This document shows, piece by piece, positions 1-9,303 of a stretch of DNA of 64,000 nt. The notes below the pieces were generated by a model. The model saw only the letters and a program-made list of their open reading frames with translations, was not told the DNA's origin and made no database searches. The stretch spans positions 930,001-994,000 of the forward strand of contig NZ_LT670848.1 in assembly GCF_900142975.1 (NCBI RefSeq). Direction: 5' to 3'. How positions within the stretch are numbered: the first letter of the stretch is position 1; every line of letters begins with the position of its first letter. The DNA is from Salegentibacter salegens (GTDB lineage Bacteria > Bacteroidota > Bacteroidia > Flavobacteriales > Flavobacteriaceae). Both the position numbers and the translations under genes were made by a program.

Positions 1-1
1 G

Positions 2-238
2 TTTACCGATAGGGTGATAGAGATTATTTCTGCTGAAAAAGAAAATGTAGTTTTCTTACTTTGGGGCGGTTATGCCAAAAAGAAAGGAGCCAAAATTGAC
101 TCCTCTAAACATCTTATTTTAACCAGCGGGCATCCTTCACCATTAAGCGCAAACCGAGGTTACTGGTTCGGAAATAAGCATTTTAGCAAAGCAAATGCCT
201 ATTTAAAAGAAAACGGTAAAGAGCCGATAGATTGGTAA
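2..238 (+). CDS. ung: Uracil-DNA glycosylase, C-terminal part (partial)
   Basis: The reading frame is open from base 2, so the gene begins before the window; the GTG at 14 is an internal codon. The visible 78 residues are the C-terminal third of family 1 uracil-DNA glycosylase, which removes uracil from DNA in base excision repair. The VVFLLWGG strand and the HPSPLSA loop, which carries the catalytic histidine and the minor-groove wedge, are both present, and the protein ends with the family's usual PIDW. It converges with the next gene two bases downstream. Family assignment is firm. Confidence 0.93.
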   Translation, partial: FTDRVIEIISAEKENVVFLLWGGYAKKKGAKIDSSKHLILTSGHPSPLSANRGYWFGNKHFSKANAYLKENGKEPIDW

Positions 239-240
239 GC

Positions 241-816
241 CTAAAATCGGAATCCAAGATTTACGTTAAACTGGCCCACAATTGTTGGAGAATTTTCACT
301 CAATAAATTTCTACCAATTCCGGCACCCAGGTCTAGGAAAAATCCACCGGTAGAGACAAATTTACCACCAACTCCAAAACCAAGGGCAAAATCGGTGTAA
401 TTTTCATCTTCGTAATAACCATAACCATCTGGGCCAACCACATAATTATCGTCATATTCACCGCTGGAAAGCATTCCAAAGCCGTGAACATAAAATCCGC
501 GGGCGTAACGGTCTCCAAAGAAATATTTGTATTTCCCAGTTAGTGATAAATCTTTATAAAAAGCGTCTGCCACGTCCTCACTGTCTTTATCTAAGGCCTG
601 AATAAAAGCTTCTACTGCCCAACTGGAATTCGGGTCTATAATACGCTCGTATGTGATATCTAAAGCACCAAATGCTACAAGATTAAGCGCTCCAATGCTT
701 AATTCATTTTGAGTGATATCTCTTTTATCGGGTTCGGTAGTTTGGGTCTTTTGCGAGTCTTGCGCGAAAGTAACTGAAGAAATTAGTAATAAAAATAGCA
801 ATGATAATTTTTTCAT
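241..816 (-). CDS. Outer-membrane beta-barrel family protein
   Basis: 191 residues starting with a clear Sec signal peptide (MKKLSLLFLLL...TFA|Q, cut near residue 18). The mature part is rich in alternating aromatic/glycine strands (for example ALDITYERI, ALGFGVGGKF, FFLDLGAGIGRN) and ends with NVNLGFRF, a terminal aromatic that is typical of outer-membrane barrels. It resembles the small porin-like or DUF3575-like barrels of Bacteroidota. Nothing in the sequence shows a ligand. It stands alone on the minus strand, converging with ung and separated by 41 bases from the gene upstream. Confidence 0.7.
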   Translation of the reverse strand: MKKLSLLFLLLISSVTFAQDSQKTQTTEPDKRDITQNELSIGALNLVAFGALDITYERIIDPNSSWAVEAFIQALDKDSEDVADAFYKDLSLTGKYKYFFGDRYARGFYVHGFGMLSSGEYDDNYVVGPDGYGYYEDENYTDFALGFGVGGKFVSTGGFFLDLGAGIGRNLLSENSPTIVGQFNVNLGFRF

Positions 817-857
817 AAAAGTAGAAATTGATGACTAATGATTGATGATTAATTGGC

Positions 858-1709
858 CTACAAATTATGAATAAATTCGGATGATCGTTGTTTTTTCGAA
901 ATTAAATTAAGCTCTAATAATTTATCCTGCACCTTTTCTACCTCGTTTTCAGTTATTTGCTCCTGACTCCAGTGTGTAATATTCAACCATTTTTCAATAT
1001 CTTCCAGGCGCTGATCGTAGTTCTCCGATAACTTTTCGGCAATTTTAGGAAGATTTTTAAATCGTTGGGTTTCCCTGTTTAAGATTTCCAGCATTGTTTT
1101 AAGTCGGTCCGGTTCATTTTTTAAACTTTCATTTCTGGCAGCAATCACAAAACAAGGCCACGGGGTAGGGCAGTCGGCAAGTCTTCTAAAGGTATGATTA
1201 TCTACCAAAGGTTTGGTGGTAAAATGTTCCCACATAAAGTACTGGGCTTTATCATTTTTTAAAGCTTCTACCGCGCCATCCAGATCTTTTACTATTTCAA
1301 ACTCGAGCTCTTCGGTATTCCAGGTGTGATTTTGGGCATTTACATACGCCATAAGATGTGAGCCGCTGCCTTTTCGGCTAATTGCGGCCTTAGTATTTTT
1401 AAGTTCTTCAACCGATTTATATTTAGATGCGGCCGCTACATGAATTCCCCAAACTAAAGGAGAACCTATGTAAGTTTGAATAATTTTACTTTCATTTCCA
1501 GAAATTATATCTTTTAAAATGCCTTCGGTTAAAATTACTGCGGCATCAATCTCTCCAGCTCGCAAAGCTTTATTCATAGCACCGGTGCCCCCTGGAAAAT
1601 CTTTCCATATTACATTAATGCCACGTGCTTCAAAAAGTTTTTCTTCTATACATAAGTGCCACGGAAGGTTAAAATGTTCTGGTACACCGCCTACTTTTAT
1701 AGTCTTCAT
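858..1709 (-). CDS. Substrate-binding-fold protein (PBP2, Ca3427/SsuA-like), no signal peptide
   Basis: 283 residues with the type 2 periplasmic-binding fold. The N-terminus KVGGVPEHFNLPWHLCIEEKL is followed by a GTGAMNKALRAGEIDAAVILTEG segment, as in SsuA/ThiY-like proteins that bind small organic ligands. Unlike transporter-linked relatives there is no signal peptide or lipobox, and no permease or ATPase gene is nearby, so a cytoplasmic role is likely. Its ATG overlaps the stop of ppk1 by four bases (ATGA), so the two are probably translationally coupled. The ligand is unknown. The Ca3427-like subgroup name is recalled from family knowledge. Confidence 0.65.
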   Translation of the reverse strand: MKTIKVGGVPEHFNLPWHLCIEEKLFEARGINVIWKDFPGGTGAMNKALRAGEIDAAVILTEGILKDIISGNESKIIQTYIGSPLVWGIHVAAASKYKSVEELKNTKAAISRKGSGSHLMAYVNAQNHTWNTEELEFEIVKDLDGAVEALKNDKAQYFMWEHFTTKPLVDNHTFRRLADCPTPWPCFVIAARNESLKNEPDRLKTMLEILNRETQRFKNLPKIAEKLSENYDQRLEDIEKWLNITHWSQEQITENEVEKVQDKLLELNLISKKQRSSEFIHNL

Positions 1710-3760
1710 TTGGTATGTTTTTCTTTTAAATAATTATAAATTTCATATTGTGAACGCACTGGTTTTTCGGTTTCCTTTCGGTCTACATATACGTTCTTTT
1801 CGTCGGCATCCTGGATTCTTGCTTTTACATTATCGTTTAGCTGAATTTCAAGGATTTCTTTGAATTCCTGTGCTACATCTTTATCCAGAATAGGGGAGAG
1901 CACTTCTATGCGTCGGGAAAGATTACGCGTCATCCAGTCGGCACTACCGTAATAGATCTTTTCATCACCACCGTTTTCAAAAATATAGATGCGACCATGT
2001 TCTAAATACCTATCTACAATACTGGTAATATAAATATTTTCACTTAAACCTTTAACTCCGGGAATTAGGCAGGTAAAACCACGAACCAGCAGTCTTATTT
2101 CTACGCCGGCATTGTTGGCTTTGTAAAGCAACTCGATTATTTCGGGATCTTCAAGACTATTCATTTTGGCTGTTATCTTCGCTTTTTTACCTTCCCGGGC
2201 GTAATCAATTTCGTTGTAGATAAGTTTTATAAATTCCTGCCTTGTAGAAAACGGTGAGATTAATAGGTTTTTTTCCCGCGGAATAATCAATTCTCCTTCC
2301 AGTACTTTGAATAATCGTGATAATTCTTTGGCGATTTGTTTATTTGAAGTGAAAATAGCGTGATCACAATAAATCTTTGAGGTTTCGCTATTAAAGTTAC
2401 CGGTGCCTATATAGGAATAATTCACCAGGTCTTCGCCCTCCATACGCTGCACGAGCATAATTTTGGAATGTACTTTAATCTTGGGATAAGAATAAATTAC
2501 ATTGGCGCCTTTTTTCTCAAATTTTCGGCCCCAAATAATATTGTTTTCTTCATCAAACCTGGCCTTGGCTTCTACAAACACGGTAACCTGTTTTCCGTTT
2601 TCCAAAGCTTTTAAAAGGAGGCTGGTTAACCTTGATTCATCTGCAACGCGATATAAAGAGATTTTTATAGCGGTTACATTTTTGTCGTTTACCGCTTGTT
2701 CCAGGAAATTTTCCACATATGCAAAAGACATATAAGGAAAATGCACGGCCTGGTCTTTTTCTGAAATGGTATCAAAATAATTACTGGATTTTGATAACTC
2801 TTTATGTTCTATTTCTGGAAACTTTTTATACTGAAGTTCTGGATTATTTGTAGGATCGGGGAAGGAAAAGAAATCGTTAAAATTGTGGTATTTTCCTCCG
2901 GGCATCATATCAATCTTACCCAGCTTCAGGAGTTTTCTAATTTTCTTATGAAGAAAATTGGGCATCTCTGCGTCGTATAATAGTCGGGTAGGCTGTCCAT
3001 CGGTTCTTTGAGCGAGCGAATCGTATATTTTTTCAGCTAAAACCCCTTCATAAATATCTTCAATATAAAGCTCAGCATCGCGTGAAAGCTTAATTTCATA
3101 AACTCCTTCAATATTTTGATCTTTAAATATAGAACTCACCTGGCTTCTTACAATTTCATCCAAATAAGTTATAGAATTATCTTCACCATCGCCTCTCAGG
3201 TTAACAAATCTGCCACAAACAGCTACCGGGATATTTACAATTCCGAGTTTTTCTTTATTGGTGAAGCTAACTACGAAATACAATTCAGCATTTTTAAGGA
3301 AAAGCTCATTTTTTTCTTCAAGATCTATTGTTTCCGGCTTAATATGAGGTTTTACTTTTTCCTGAAAATAGTGAGCGGCAAATTCTTTTTGTGCCTTATT
3401 AAAATGTTGAGCATCTATAAGAAGAATACCATTTTTAGCAAGTTCAGGTAAAATTTGTTTCTGGTAAATCTCGCCAAATTTGTGTTGCTGCCGTTTTACT
3501 TCTTCAAGGATTTCTTTTGTAGTTTTGGTAGGTTTTAAGGCGAGTTTTTTACGAATGCTTTTCTCCACACGTTTCATTTGGCGAAGCTGTGCAACCCTTA
3601 CCCTAAAGTATTCATCTAAATTAGAAGAGAAAATAGCTAAAAAACGAATCCGCTCGTAAAGCGGATTGATCTTATCTTCTGCCTCCTGTAAGACTCTTGC
3701 GTTAAAACTCAGCCAGTTAAGGTCTCGATGCCTTAATGGAATTTCTTGTGGTTCCTGCAT
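1706..3760 (-). CDS. ppk1: Polyphosphate kinase 1
   Basis: 684 residues, the usual length for PPK1, which reversibly transfers the terminal phosphate of ATP to polyphosphate. The N-terminal domain begins with RDLNWLSFNARVLQEA, the family signature. The catalytic phosphohistidine is H431 in the KVHSKIMLV segment, and the second conserved histidine is H588 (EHGRIYIF). The IGTGNFN motif of the phospholipase-D-like fold lies between them. The start is the ATG followed by QEPQEIPLRHR. The downstream substrate-binding-fold gene overlaps it by four bases. The gene appears intact. Confidence 0.95.
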   Translation of the reverse strand: MQEPQEIPLRHRDLNWLSFNARVLQEAEDKINPLYERIRFLAIFSSNLDEYFRVRVAQLRQMKRVEKSIRKKLALKPTKTTKEILEEVKRQQHKFGEIYQKQILPELAKNGILLIDAQHFNKAQKEFAAHYFQEKVKPHIKPETIDLEEKNELFLKNAELYFVVSFTNKEKLGIVNIPVAVCGRFVNLRGDGEDNSITYLDEIVRSQVSSIFKDQNIEGVYEIKLSRDAELYIEDIYEGVLAEKIYDSLAQRTDGQPTRLLYDAEMPNFLHKKIRKLLKLGKIDMMPGGKYHNFNDFFSFPDPTNNPELQYKKFPEIEHKELSKSSNYFDTISEKDQAVHFPYMSFAYVENFLEQAVNDKNVTAIKISLYRVADESRLTSLLLKALENGKQVTVFVEAKARFDEENNIIWGRKFEKKGANVIYSYPKIKVHSKIMLVQRMEGEDLVNYSYIGTGNFNSETSKIYCDHAIFTSNKQIAKELSRLFKVLEGELIIPREKNLLISPFSTRQEFIKLIYNEIDYAREGKKAKITAKMNSLEDPEIIELLYKANNAGVEIRLLVRGFTCLIPGVKGLSENIYITSIVDRYLEHGRIYIFENGGDEKIYYGSADWMTRNLSRRIEVLSPILDKDVAQEFKEILEIQLNDNVKARIQDADEKNVYVDRKETEKPVRSQYEIYNYLKEKHTK

Positions 3761-3864
3761 TATTGATTAGTGGTTTAACCAAAAATACAAATAAGGGCAG
3801 AGGTTTGCTTTTAATTTTCTGTTAAATGCGCGCTAAGAAAGATTTGAAGCTCTCAAATAAGTAG

Positions 3865-3969
3865 CCAAAAGTTTACTCGATAATCGAGATTCCAATACTG
3901 CGAGGCTTGCTTCGAATCAAAAAATTTTTCTCGTAAAATGCCTCATGAGATTGGGCCGAAGTAGTTTAC
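3865..3969 (-). repeat. Dispersed ~100-bp intergenic repeat, copy 1
   Basis: Read on the minus strand this runs from GTAAACTAC through GAGGCATTTTA, an AT-rich middle, CAAGCCTCG and ends ATCTCGATTATCGAGTAAAC. The same layout recurs at 28776-28879 (plus strand) and, more degenerate, at 60492-60597. Its GTAAAC end supplies the TAA stop codon of the nucleoside phosphorylase gene. No coding potential is evident. Confidence 0.7.
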
Positions 3970-4835
3970 TTTGCCAATTGTTCTAAACTATATTGAATAA
4001 GTTCATCTACGGTGTTTTTGGGATTTTTAGAAAACGTTCCCGCGGCACGATTGGCAATTATTGCATTCATAGAAATCGCGTTATGTCCCAACAATTTGGA
4101 TAAGCCATAAATTGCTGAAGTTTCCATTTCAAGATTGGTTATCTTTTTATTGTTGAATGCAAATGAAGCCAGTTTATCGTTCATTTTATTATCCTGAAGC
4201 GCTATGCGCAAAATCCTTCCCTGGGGACCGTAAAAACCAATATTAGTAGCGGTTAGCCCTTTATACACTTTGGGAGACTCCATACGGAAAATAAGGTTTT
4301 CACTACCATTTACCACATAAGGTGCAGCTTTCTTTTTAAACCAATTTAAATGTTCACTAAAAGCTTCGGCAAATTCTGCATTTTGAATATGCTCGCTCTC
4401 GTAAAAATGTAAAAGTCCGTCAAAGCCAATGGCGCTTTCACTAATTAAGAATGAATCTACGGGAATTTCTTTTTGAATAGAACCTGAAGTTCCAATTCTA
4501 ATAATATCTAAACTGGTAATTTCTTCTTTAACTTCCCTGGTTTCAAAATCTATATTTACAAGAGCATCAAGTTCGTTAAGTACAATATCAATATTATCGG
4601 GACCAATTCCCGTAGACATTACACTAATGCGTTTTCCTTTATAATAGCCTGTTTGAGTGTAAAATTCCCGCTTTTTTATCTTGAATTCAACTTTATCAAA
4701 ATGTCTTGTAATTCTCTCAACCCTATCGGGATCACCTACTAAAATTACCGTGTTTGCGAGATGTTTTGGCAATAAATTTAAATGGTAAACACTACCATCA
4801 CTATTTTGTATAAATTCTGAAGCTTCTATTGGCAT
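3966..4835 (-). CDS. Nucleoside phosphorylase (uridine phosphorylase-like)
   Basis: 289 residues of the PNP/UDP phosphorylase family, which splits nucleosides with phosphate into ribose-1-phosphate and a free base. Visible landmarks are VILVGDPDRVERI near the N-terminus, the phosphate-site STGIGPDNI near residue 73, RIGTSGS near 115 and the ribose-binding NLEMETSAIYGLS near 235. The balance of motifs favours uridine phosphorylase over purine enzymes, but substrate cannot be read directly. It is one base downstream of the DUF1835 gene, so they are probably co-transcribed. Its stop codon lies in a dispersed repeat. Confidence 0.85.
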   Translation of the reverse strand: MPIEASEFIQNSDGSVYHLNLLPKHLANTVILVGDPDRVERITRHFDKVEFKIKKREFYTQTGYYKGKRISVMSTGIGPDNIDIVLNELDALVNIDFETREVKEEITSLDIIRIGTSGSIQKEIPVDSFLISESAIGFDGLLHFYESEHIQNAEFAEAFSEHLNWFKKKAAPYVVNGSENLIFRMESPKVYKGLTATNIGFYGPQGRILRIALQDNKMNDKLASFAFNNKKITNLEMETSAIYGLSKLLGHNAISMNAIIANRAAGTFSKNPKNTVDELIQYSLEQLAK

Positions 4836-4836
4836 A

Positions 4837-5769
4837 TTACAATTTTAAAACTTTATGGGATTCGGAATCATAGAGAAAATCAAAAATTCGAGCACCTCCC
4901 AAATATTCTTCGTTCTTAAGTTCCTGGTAAAAATTTTTCTTTTGGTTTAAAGCATCCTGACCTTTTGAGGTTAATACCACACGATTATCCTCCAGCGTGT
5001 AGAAAATAGATAATTTATTGAGTACCCTTTCCATTTGAGAATCGCTATAACCGTAATATCCCTGGTACTGCAGCGCATAACCCAACAATTGGTTAATAGA
5101 GGTGATTTGCTGATTTTCTACAAGTTTAAGTATATTTCGTTCCAGCGAATTGATACCGGTTTTACTATTGGGAAAACGTTCTATATGAGCCCTTATGCAA
5201 CTGGAAAGATATTCAAAATTGGAAGTTTTCTTTATCTGTTTTTTCAGTTTCATGGGGTCATTGCTGCAGTAGAGTTCCCAAACTAGTGTAGCGATTTCAA
5301 GGTCTTCTTCCTTTAATTCAATTTTATGTTTAAAATGGTTAATTAGATGTTTTTCTGACAGGCTGGAAAGCGGCAAAAATTCATCTTCCCCTTTAAGTCG
5401 TTTACTGCATACAAGGTAAAAAGGAACTTTGGGCTGGTGTTCCCTGTAAAAACTTATGGCTGCCAGCATATTTATATGGCAAAAAAGATCGAATTCAAAC
5501 CAGAGTACTACGTGATCGTAATCTTTGGCTTTTTTTAATTTTTTAAGTTGGGAAACAAATCGCTCTTTATATTCTTCAGAAGAAATATCGTAAGCTTCTT
5601 CCAGGAATTTTTCTCGTTTTTTAATGAATTCTAATGAACCCACTTCTTTAACGCATGGTCCTTCACACAACAGTTCCCGCCAAACAATAATTTGCCCGGA
5701 AACCTCCAGTTGTTCAACCTGTTCGGTTAAACTATCACCGTTTACAATATGCAGGGCTTTACTTTTCAT
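4837..5769 (-). CDS. DUF1835 domain protein
   Basis: 310 residues. The N-terminus, ALHIVNGDSLTEQVEQLEVSG followed by IIVWRELLCEGPC, is the DUF1835 signature, and HVVLWFEFDLFCHINMLAAI is its second conserved block. The rest is helical and resembles the C-terminal domain commonly paired with DUF1835. No catalytic residues can be assigned. It sits between the SUI1-like gene (25 bases upstream) and the nucleoside phosphorylase (one base downstream), suggesting an operon, but the neighbours give no clear function. Confidence 0.8.
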   Translation of the reverse strand: MKSKALHIVNGDSLTEQVEQLEVSGQIIVWRELLCEGPCVKEVGSLEFIKKREKFLEEAYDISSEEYKERFVSQLKKLKKAKDYDHVVLWFEFDLFCHINMLAAISFYREHQPKVPFYLVCSKRLKGEDEFLPLSSLSEKHLINHFKHKIELKEEDLEIATLVWELYCSNDPMKLKKQIKKTSNFEYLSSCIRAHIERFPNSKTGINSLERNILKLVENQQITSINQLLGYALQYQGYYGYSDSQMERVLNKLSIFYTLEDNRVVLTSKGQDALNQKKNFYQELKNEEYLGGARIFDFLYDSESHKVLKL

Positions 5770-5794
5770 AGAAAAAATTTAAAAGTAGGCAAAA

Positions 5795-6145
5795 CTACCC
5801 ACCTACCCGTTTTACATTATAACCATCTTTTCTAAGCAGTTCCATAATCTTCTCACGATCGTCTCCCTGGATAATAATTTCACCATCTTTAGCCGAGCCG
5901 CCCACACCACATTTTTTCTTGAGTTTCTTTCCAAGAATAACTAAATCATCATTATTTCCCTGGAAACCTTTAATAATAGTTACGGTTTTACCACCGCGAC
6001 CCTTACTGCTAAAATGTGCTTCCAGTTGTTGATCTTCGGGGGATAATGTTTCCTCGGTTTCAATGTTTTCATTACCTTCAAAATCATCATTTGTAGAAAA
6101 AACAAAACCGCCCAAATCTTCTAGCCCGAGTTTTTTCTTTGCCAT
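5795..6145 (-). CDS. Translation initiation factor SUI1/eIF1-like (YciH family)
   Basis: 116 residues. The C-terminal ~70 form a SUI1 domain: GGKTVTIIKGFQG, then LKKKCGVGGSAKDGEIIIQGD and a closing helix ending DGYNVKRVGG. The N-terminal ~40 residues are acidic and look disordered. Bacterial YciH/eIF1 homologues are thought to act at initiation or on aberrant initiation complexes on the 30S subunit; that role is inferred from the family. It lies three bases after the oxygenase gene and so belongs to the same operon. Confidence 0.9.
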   Translation of the reverse strand: MAKKKLGLEDLGGFVFSTNDDFEGNENIETEETLSPEDQQLEAHFSSKGRGGKTVTIIKGFQGNNDDLVILGKKLKKKCGVGGSAKDGEIIIQGDDREKIMELLRKDGYNVKRVGG

Positions 6146-6148
6146 AAC

Positions 6149-7105
6149 TTACTTTTTTAGGAGTCCGATTTCTACCAGACGCTGATGTAGAAAATCACCG
6201 GCGGTAATATCTTCGTATTGTTTTGGGTTTTCTTCATCTATACATTCCTCAAGACAATCAAGTCGCATTTCACTTCTTGGGTGCATAAAGAAAGGTATGG
6301 AATATCGTGGTTTGCTCCATTGTTCTTTGGGTGGATTTATCACACGGTGAATTGTAGAGCGCAATTTATTATTGGTATGTCTTTCTAACATATCGCCAAC
6401 ATTAATTACCAACTCGTCTTCCTGAGGTACAGCATCAATCCATTCGCCATCTTTTCTCAAAACCTGCAAACCACCGGTAGAAGCACCCATGAGTAAAGTA
6501 ATAAGGTTTATATCTCCGTGAGCTCCGGCTCTTACAGCACCTTTAGGTTCTTCGGTAATAGGAGGGTAGTGGATAGGCCTTAAAATACTATTTCCGTTGC
6601 TGGCCCAATGGTCAAAATAATGTTCCTCGAGCCCTATATATAAAGCTAATGCACGCAGCACATAAATTCCGGTTTTTTCCAGCATTCGGTAAGCTTCCAT
6701 TCCTACCTTATTAAAATCCTTAAGTTCAGAAACCTGTACATTTTCGGGGTATTTTTCAGTAAGATTTGCATCTTCAGCTGGTTCCTGCCCAAAATGCCAG
6801 AACTCTTTAAGATCACCTTCTTTTTTACCTTTTGCGTGTTCTTTTCCGAAGGAAATATAGCCCCGCTGGCCGGCAAGACCTTCTATTTCATATTTTTTCT
6901 TTACTTCTAAAGGAAGTGCAAAAAAACTTTTTACCTCTTTATAGAGATTTTCTTCCAGTTCATTATCAAGAAAATGATTCTTTAAAGCTACAAAACCAAT
7001 ATCCTCGTAAGCTTTGCCAATCTCTTCAACAAATTTTTGTTTTCTGTTTGGATCTTCTGAAAGAAAATCGGCAAGATCTACGCTGGGTATATTATTCATC
7101 GCCAT
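6149..7105 (-). CDS. 2-oxoglutarate/Fe(II) oxygenase, isopenicillin N synthase family
   Basis: 318 residues from the ATG at 7105 (MAMNNIPSVDL). A second ATG lies six bases on. The longer frame to 7135 is unlikely because a -7 box sits at 7137-7144. The N-terminal DIOX_N-like part is IPSVDLADFL...GFVALKNHF. The iron triad is the HGDINLITLL motif (His and Asp) plus the distal His in RSTIHRV, and the RYSIPFF arginine binds 2-oxoglutarate. The family hydroxylates or cyclises small molecules; substrate unknown. It heads an operon with SUI1-like, DUF1835 and nucleoside phosphorylase genes. Confidence 0.85.
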   Translation of the reverse strand: MAMNNIPSVDLADFLSEDPNRKQKFVEEIGKAYEDIGFVALKNHFLDNELEENLYKEVKSFFALPLEVKKKYEIEGLAGQRGYISFGKEHAKGKKEGDLKEFWHFGQEPAEDANLTEKYPENVQVSELKDFNKVGMEAYRMLEKTGIYVLRALALYIGLEEHYFDHWASNGNSILRPIHYPPITEEPKGAVRAGAHGDINLITLLMGASTGGLQVLRKDGEWIDAVPQEDELVINVGDMLERHTNNKLRSTIHRVINPPKEQWSKPRYSIPFFMHPRSEMRLDCLEECIDEENPKQYEDITAGDFLHQRLVEIGLLKK

Positions 7106-7136
7106 AATATGCTTAGTTTTTTGAGAATTTAACACA

Positions 7137-7144
7137 CAAAGTTA
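7137..7144 (-). promoter_or_regulatory. Candidate -7 box (TAACTTTG)
   Basis: On the minus strand this matches the Bacteroidota -7 consensus TAnnTTTG, about 32 bases before the preferred ATG of the oxygenase. No good -33 TTTG is seen at the proper spacing, so this is a weak call. It supports the shorter start of that gene. Confidence 0.4.
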
Positions 7145-7192
7145 AATAAAATTACGGGAGCTAACGAGGCTTTTTAAATTTCTTAGCATTTA

Positions 7193-7200
7193 TATTTTTG
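7193..7200 (+). promoter_or_regulatory. Candidate -7 box (TATTTTTG)
   Basis: Matches TAnnTTTG on the plus strand, 28 bases before the ATG at 7228 of the E1 dehydrogenase gene. Together with the box at 7137-7144 it makes this a divergent promoter region. The -33 element is not obvious. Confidence 0.4.
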
Positions 7201-7227
7201 GTTACATTTGGTAAACAAACACATACT

Positions 7228-9234
7228 ATGCAACCAAATTCTTCCCAGCAACCTGCTATAAAATTTGAAACAAAAAACCTTGCTTCAGCGCAATTATTAG
7301 ATTTGTATGCAGCGCTGTTAAAGCCCCGTTTAATTGAAGAAAAAATGCTCATTTTGCTTAGACAGGGTAAAATTTCTAAATGGTTTAGCGGAATTGGACA
7401 GGAAGCAATTTCTATAGGCGTTACAAAATCCCTAAACGCCGATGAGTATATTTTACCAATGCACCGTAATTTAGGAGTATTTACTTCTAGAAATGTACCT
7501 TTAAACCGACTTTTCTCCCAATGGCAGGGAAAACAAAACGGATTTACTAAGGGGCGGGATCGCAGTTTTCACTTTGGCACCCAGGAATATAAAATTGTTG
7601 GAATGATCTCGCATTTGGGTCCGCAGCTTGGCGTGGCCGATGGGATTGCTTTAGCCCATAAATTGAAAAAAGAAAATAAGGTGACTGCAGTTTTTACCGG
7701 GGAAGGCGGTACCAGTGAAGGCGATTTTCACGAAGCCCTTAATATTGCTTCTGTTTGGGATTTACCGGTTTTGTTTTGTATAGAAAACAATGGCTACGGA
7801 CTTTCAACCCCAACGAATGAACAATATCGCTGTAAAGATTTAGCCGATCGTGCAAAAGGTTACGGAATGGAATCTCATATTATTGACGGAAATAATATAA
7901 TTGACGTTTATTCTAAAGTTGCTGAAGTTGCTGAAAGTATTAGACAAAATCCCCGACCGGTTTTACTGGAGTTTAAAACTTTTAGAATGCGCGGCCACGA
8001 GGAAGCCAGTGGCACAAAATACGTTCCAGAGGATTTAATGAATTTCTGGCAGCAAAAAGATCCCGTGGAGAATTTTAGAAGTTTCCTGGTAAAAGAAAAT
8101 ATTCTTTCTGAAGAGCAGGATGCACACTTTAAAAATGAAATTAAAGCTGAGATAGACAAGCATTTAAAAGAAGCTAATGAAGAACCCGCTTCAGCATATA
8201 ATGCACCTAATGAATTAAATGATGTTTACCAGGATTTTTTGTACCAGGAGATTAAACCTGAAGCAGAGACAGAATATATAAGATTTATAGACGCTATTGC
8301 CCAGGCTGTGAAACAATCTATGCACAGGCATAATTCCCTGGTTTTAATGGGACAGGATATTGCAGAATACGGGGGAGTATTTAAAATTACCGAAGGACTT
8401 TTGGAAGAATTTGGCAAAGAAAGAGTTAGAAATACACCCATTTGTGAATCGGCCATTGTGGAAACCGCAATGGGACTATCCATAAATGGCTTGCAGGCTA
8501 TGGTAGAAATGCAGTTTGGGGATTTTGTGAGTTCAGGCTTTAATCCCATTGTAAATTACATGGCAAAAAGCAATTACCGCTGGAACCAAAATGCCGATGT
8601 GGTTATAAGAATGCCTTGTGGGGCCGGGGTGGGTGCAGGACCTTTTCATAGCCAAACAAACGAAGCCTGGTTTACTAAAGTTCCGGGTTTAAAAGTTGTT
8701 TACCCTGCGTTTCCATATGATGCTAAAGGTTTGCTGAATACCGCTTTTAATGACCCAAATCCCGTGTTGTTTTTTGAACATAAAGCACTTTACCGAAGCA
8801 TTCGGCAGGAAGTTCCTGTAGATTATTACACCTTGCCATTTGGAAAAGCTTCAGTTTTAAAAGAAGGAGAAAGACTTAGCATTATAACCTATGGGGCTGC
8901 TGTTCACTGGGCTTTAGATGCTTTAGAGGAGGCAGAATTAGAAAACATAGAGTTGATAGATCTTCGCAGCTTGCAACCTTTAGATAAAGAGACCATAATT
9001 AATTCGGTTAAAAAAACGGGGAAAGTACTTGTGCTCACCGAAGATTCACTTTTTGGAAGTTTAGCCTCAGAGATTTCAGCAATTATTTCAGAAGAATGTT
9101 TTGAATTTCTGGACGCTCCGGTAATGCGACTTGGTAGTGGGGAAACTCCAATTCCATTTGCAGCAGCTCTCGAAGAAGGTTATCTTCCGAAGAAAAAACT
9201 AAAGGAAAAATTACAGGAATTAATAGACTATTAA
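7228..9234 (+). CDS. Thiamine-dependent 2-oxoacid dehydrogenase E1, fused alpha and beta subunits
   Basis: 668 residues from the ATG at 7228; an upstream TTG at 7198 overlaps the -7 box and is rejected. Residues ~15-335 are the E1 alpha half with the thiamine diphosphate motif GEGGTSEGDFHEALNIAS...IENN near 158-190. Residues ~345-668 are the E1 beta half, beginning IRFIDAIAQAVKQ and containing the conserved EVPV and TYGAAVHWA stretches. The enzyme decarboxylates a 2-oxoacid and passes the acyl group to a lipoyl E2. Single-chain fusions like this are common in Bacteroidota; a branched-chain substrate is most likely but not provable here. No E2 or E3 gene is adjacent. Confidence 0.9.
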   Translation: MQPNSSQQPAIKFETKNLASAQLLDLYAALLKPRLIEEKMLILLRQGKISKWFSGIGQEAISIGVTKSLNADEYILPMHRNLGVFTSRNVPLNRLFSQWQGKQNGFTKGRDRSFHFGTQEYKIVGMISHLGPQLGVADGIALAHKLKKENKVTAVFTGEGGTSEGDFHEALNIASVWDLPVLFCIENNGYGLSTPTNEQYRCKDLADRAKGYGMESHIIDGNNIIDVYSKVAEVAESIRQNPRPVLLEFKTFRMRGHEEASGTKYVPEDLMNFWQQKDPVENFRSFLVKENILSEEQDAHFKNEIKAEIDKHLKEANEEPASAYNAPNELNDVYQDFLYQEIKPEAETEYIRFIDAIAQAVKQSMHRHNSLVLMGQDIAEYGGVFKITEGLLEEFGKERVRNTPICESAIVETAMGLSINGLQAMVEMQFGDFVSSGFNPIVNYMAKSNYRWNQNADVVIRMPCGAGVGAGPFHSQTNEAWFTKVPGLKVVYPAFPYDAKGLLNTAFNDPNPVLFFEHKALYRSIRQEVPVDYYTLPFGKASVLKEGERLSIITYGAAVHWALDALEEAELENIELIDLRSLQPLDKETIINSVKKTGKVLVLTEDSLFGSLASEISAIISEECFEFLDAPVMRLGSGETPIPFAAALEEGYLPKKKLKEKLQELIDY

Positions 9235-9303
9235 TAATATGAAGCTTTAAAATTTCATTTTTTAAGATTCCTTAACAGTTCTGCTGTTAAAATATTAATA
9301 ATC

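Noticed and set aside
7198..7227. TTG start for the E1 dehydrogenase
   Set aside because: It overlaps the -7 box, and an ATG at 7228 gives a normal N-terminus.
9273..9291. TTAACAG-n5-CTGTTAA hairpin as a terminator of the E1 gene
   Set aside because: The stem fits but no T-run follows; it was left out of the feature list as too weak.
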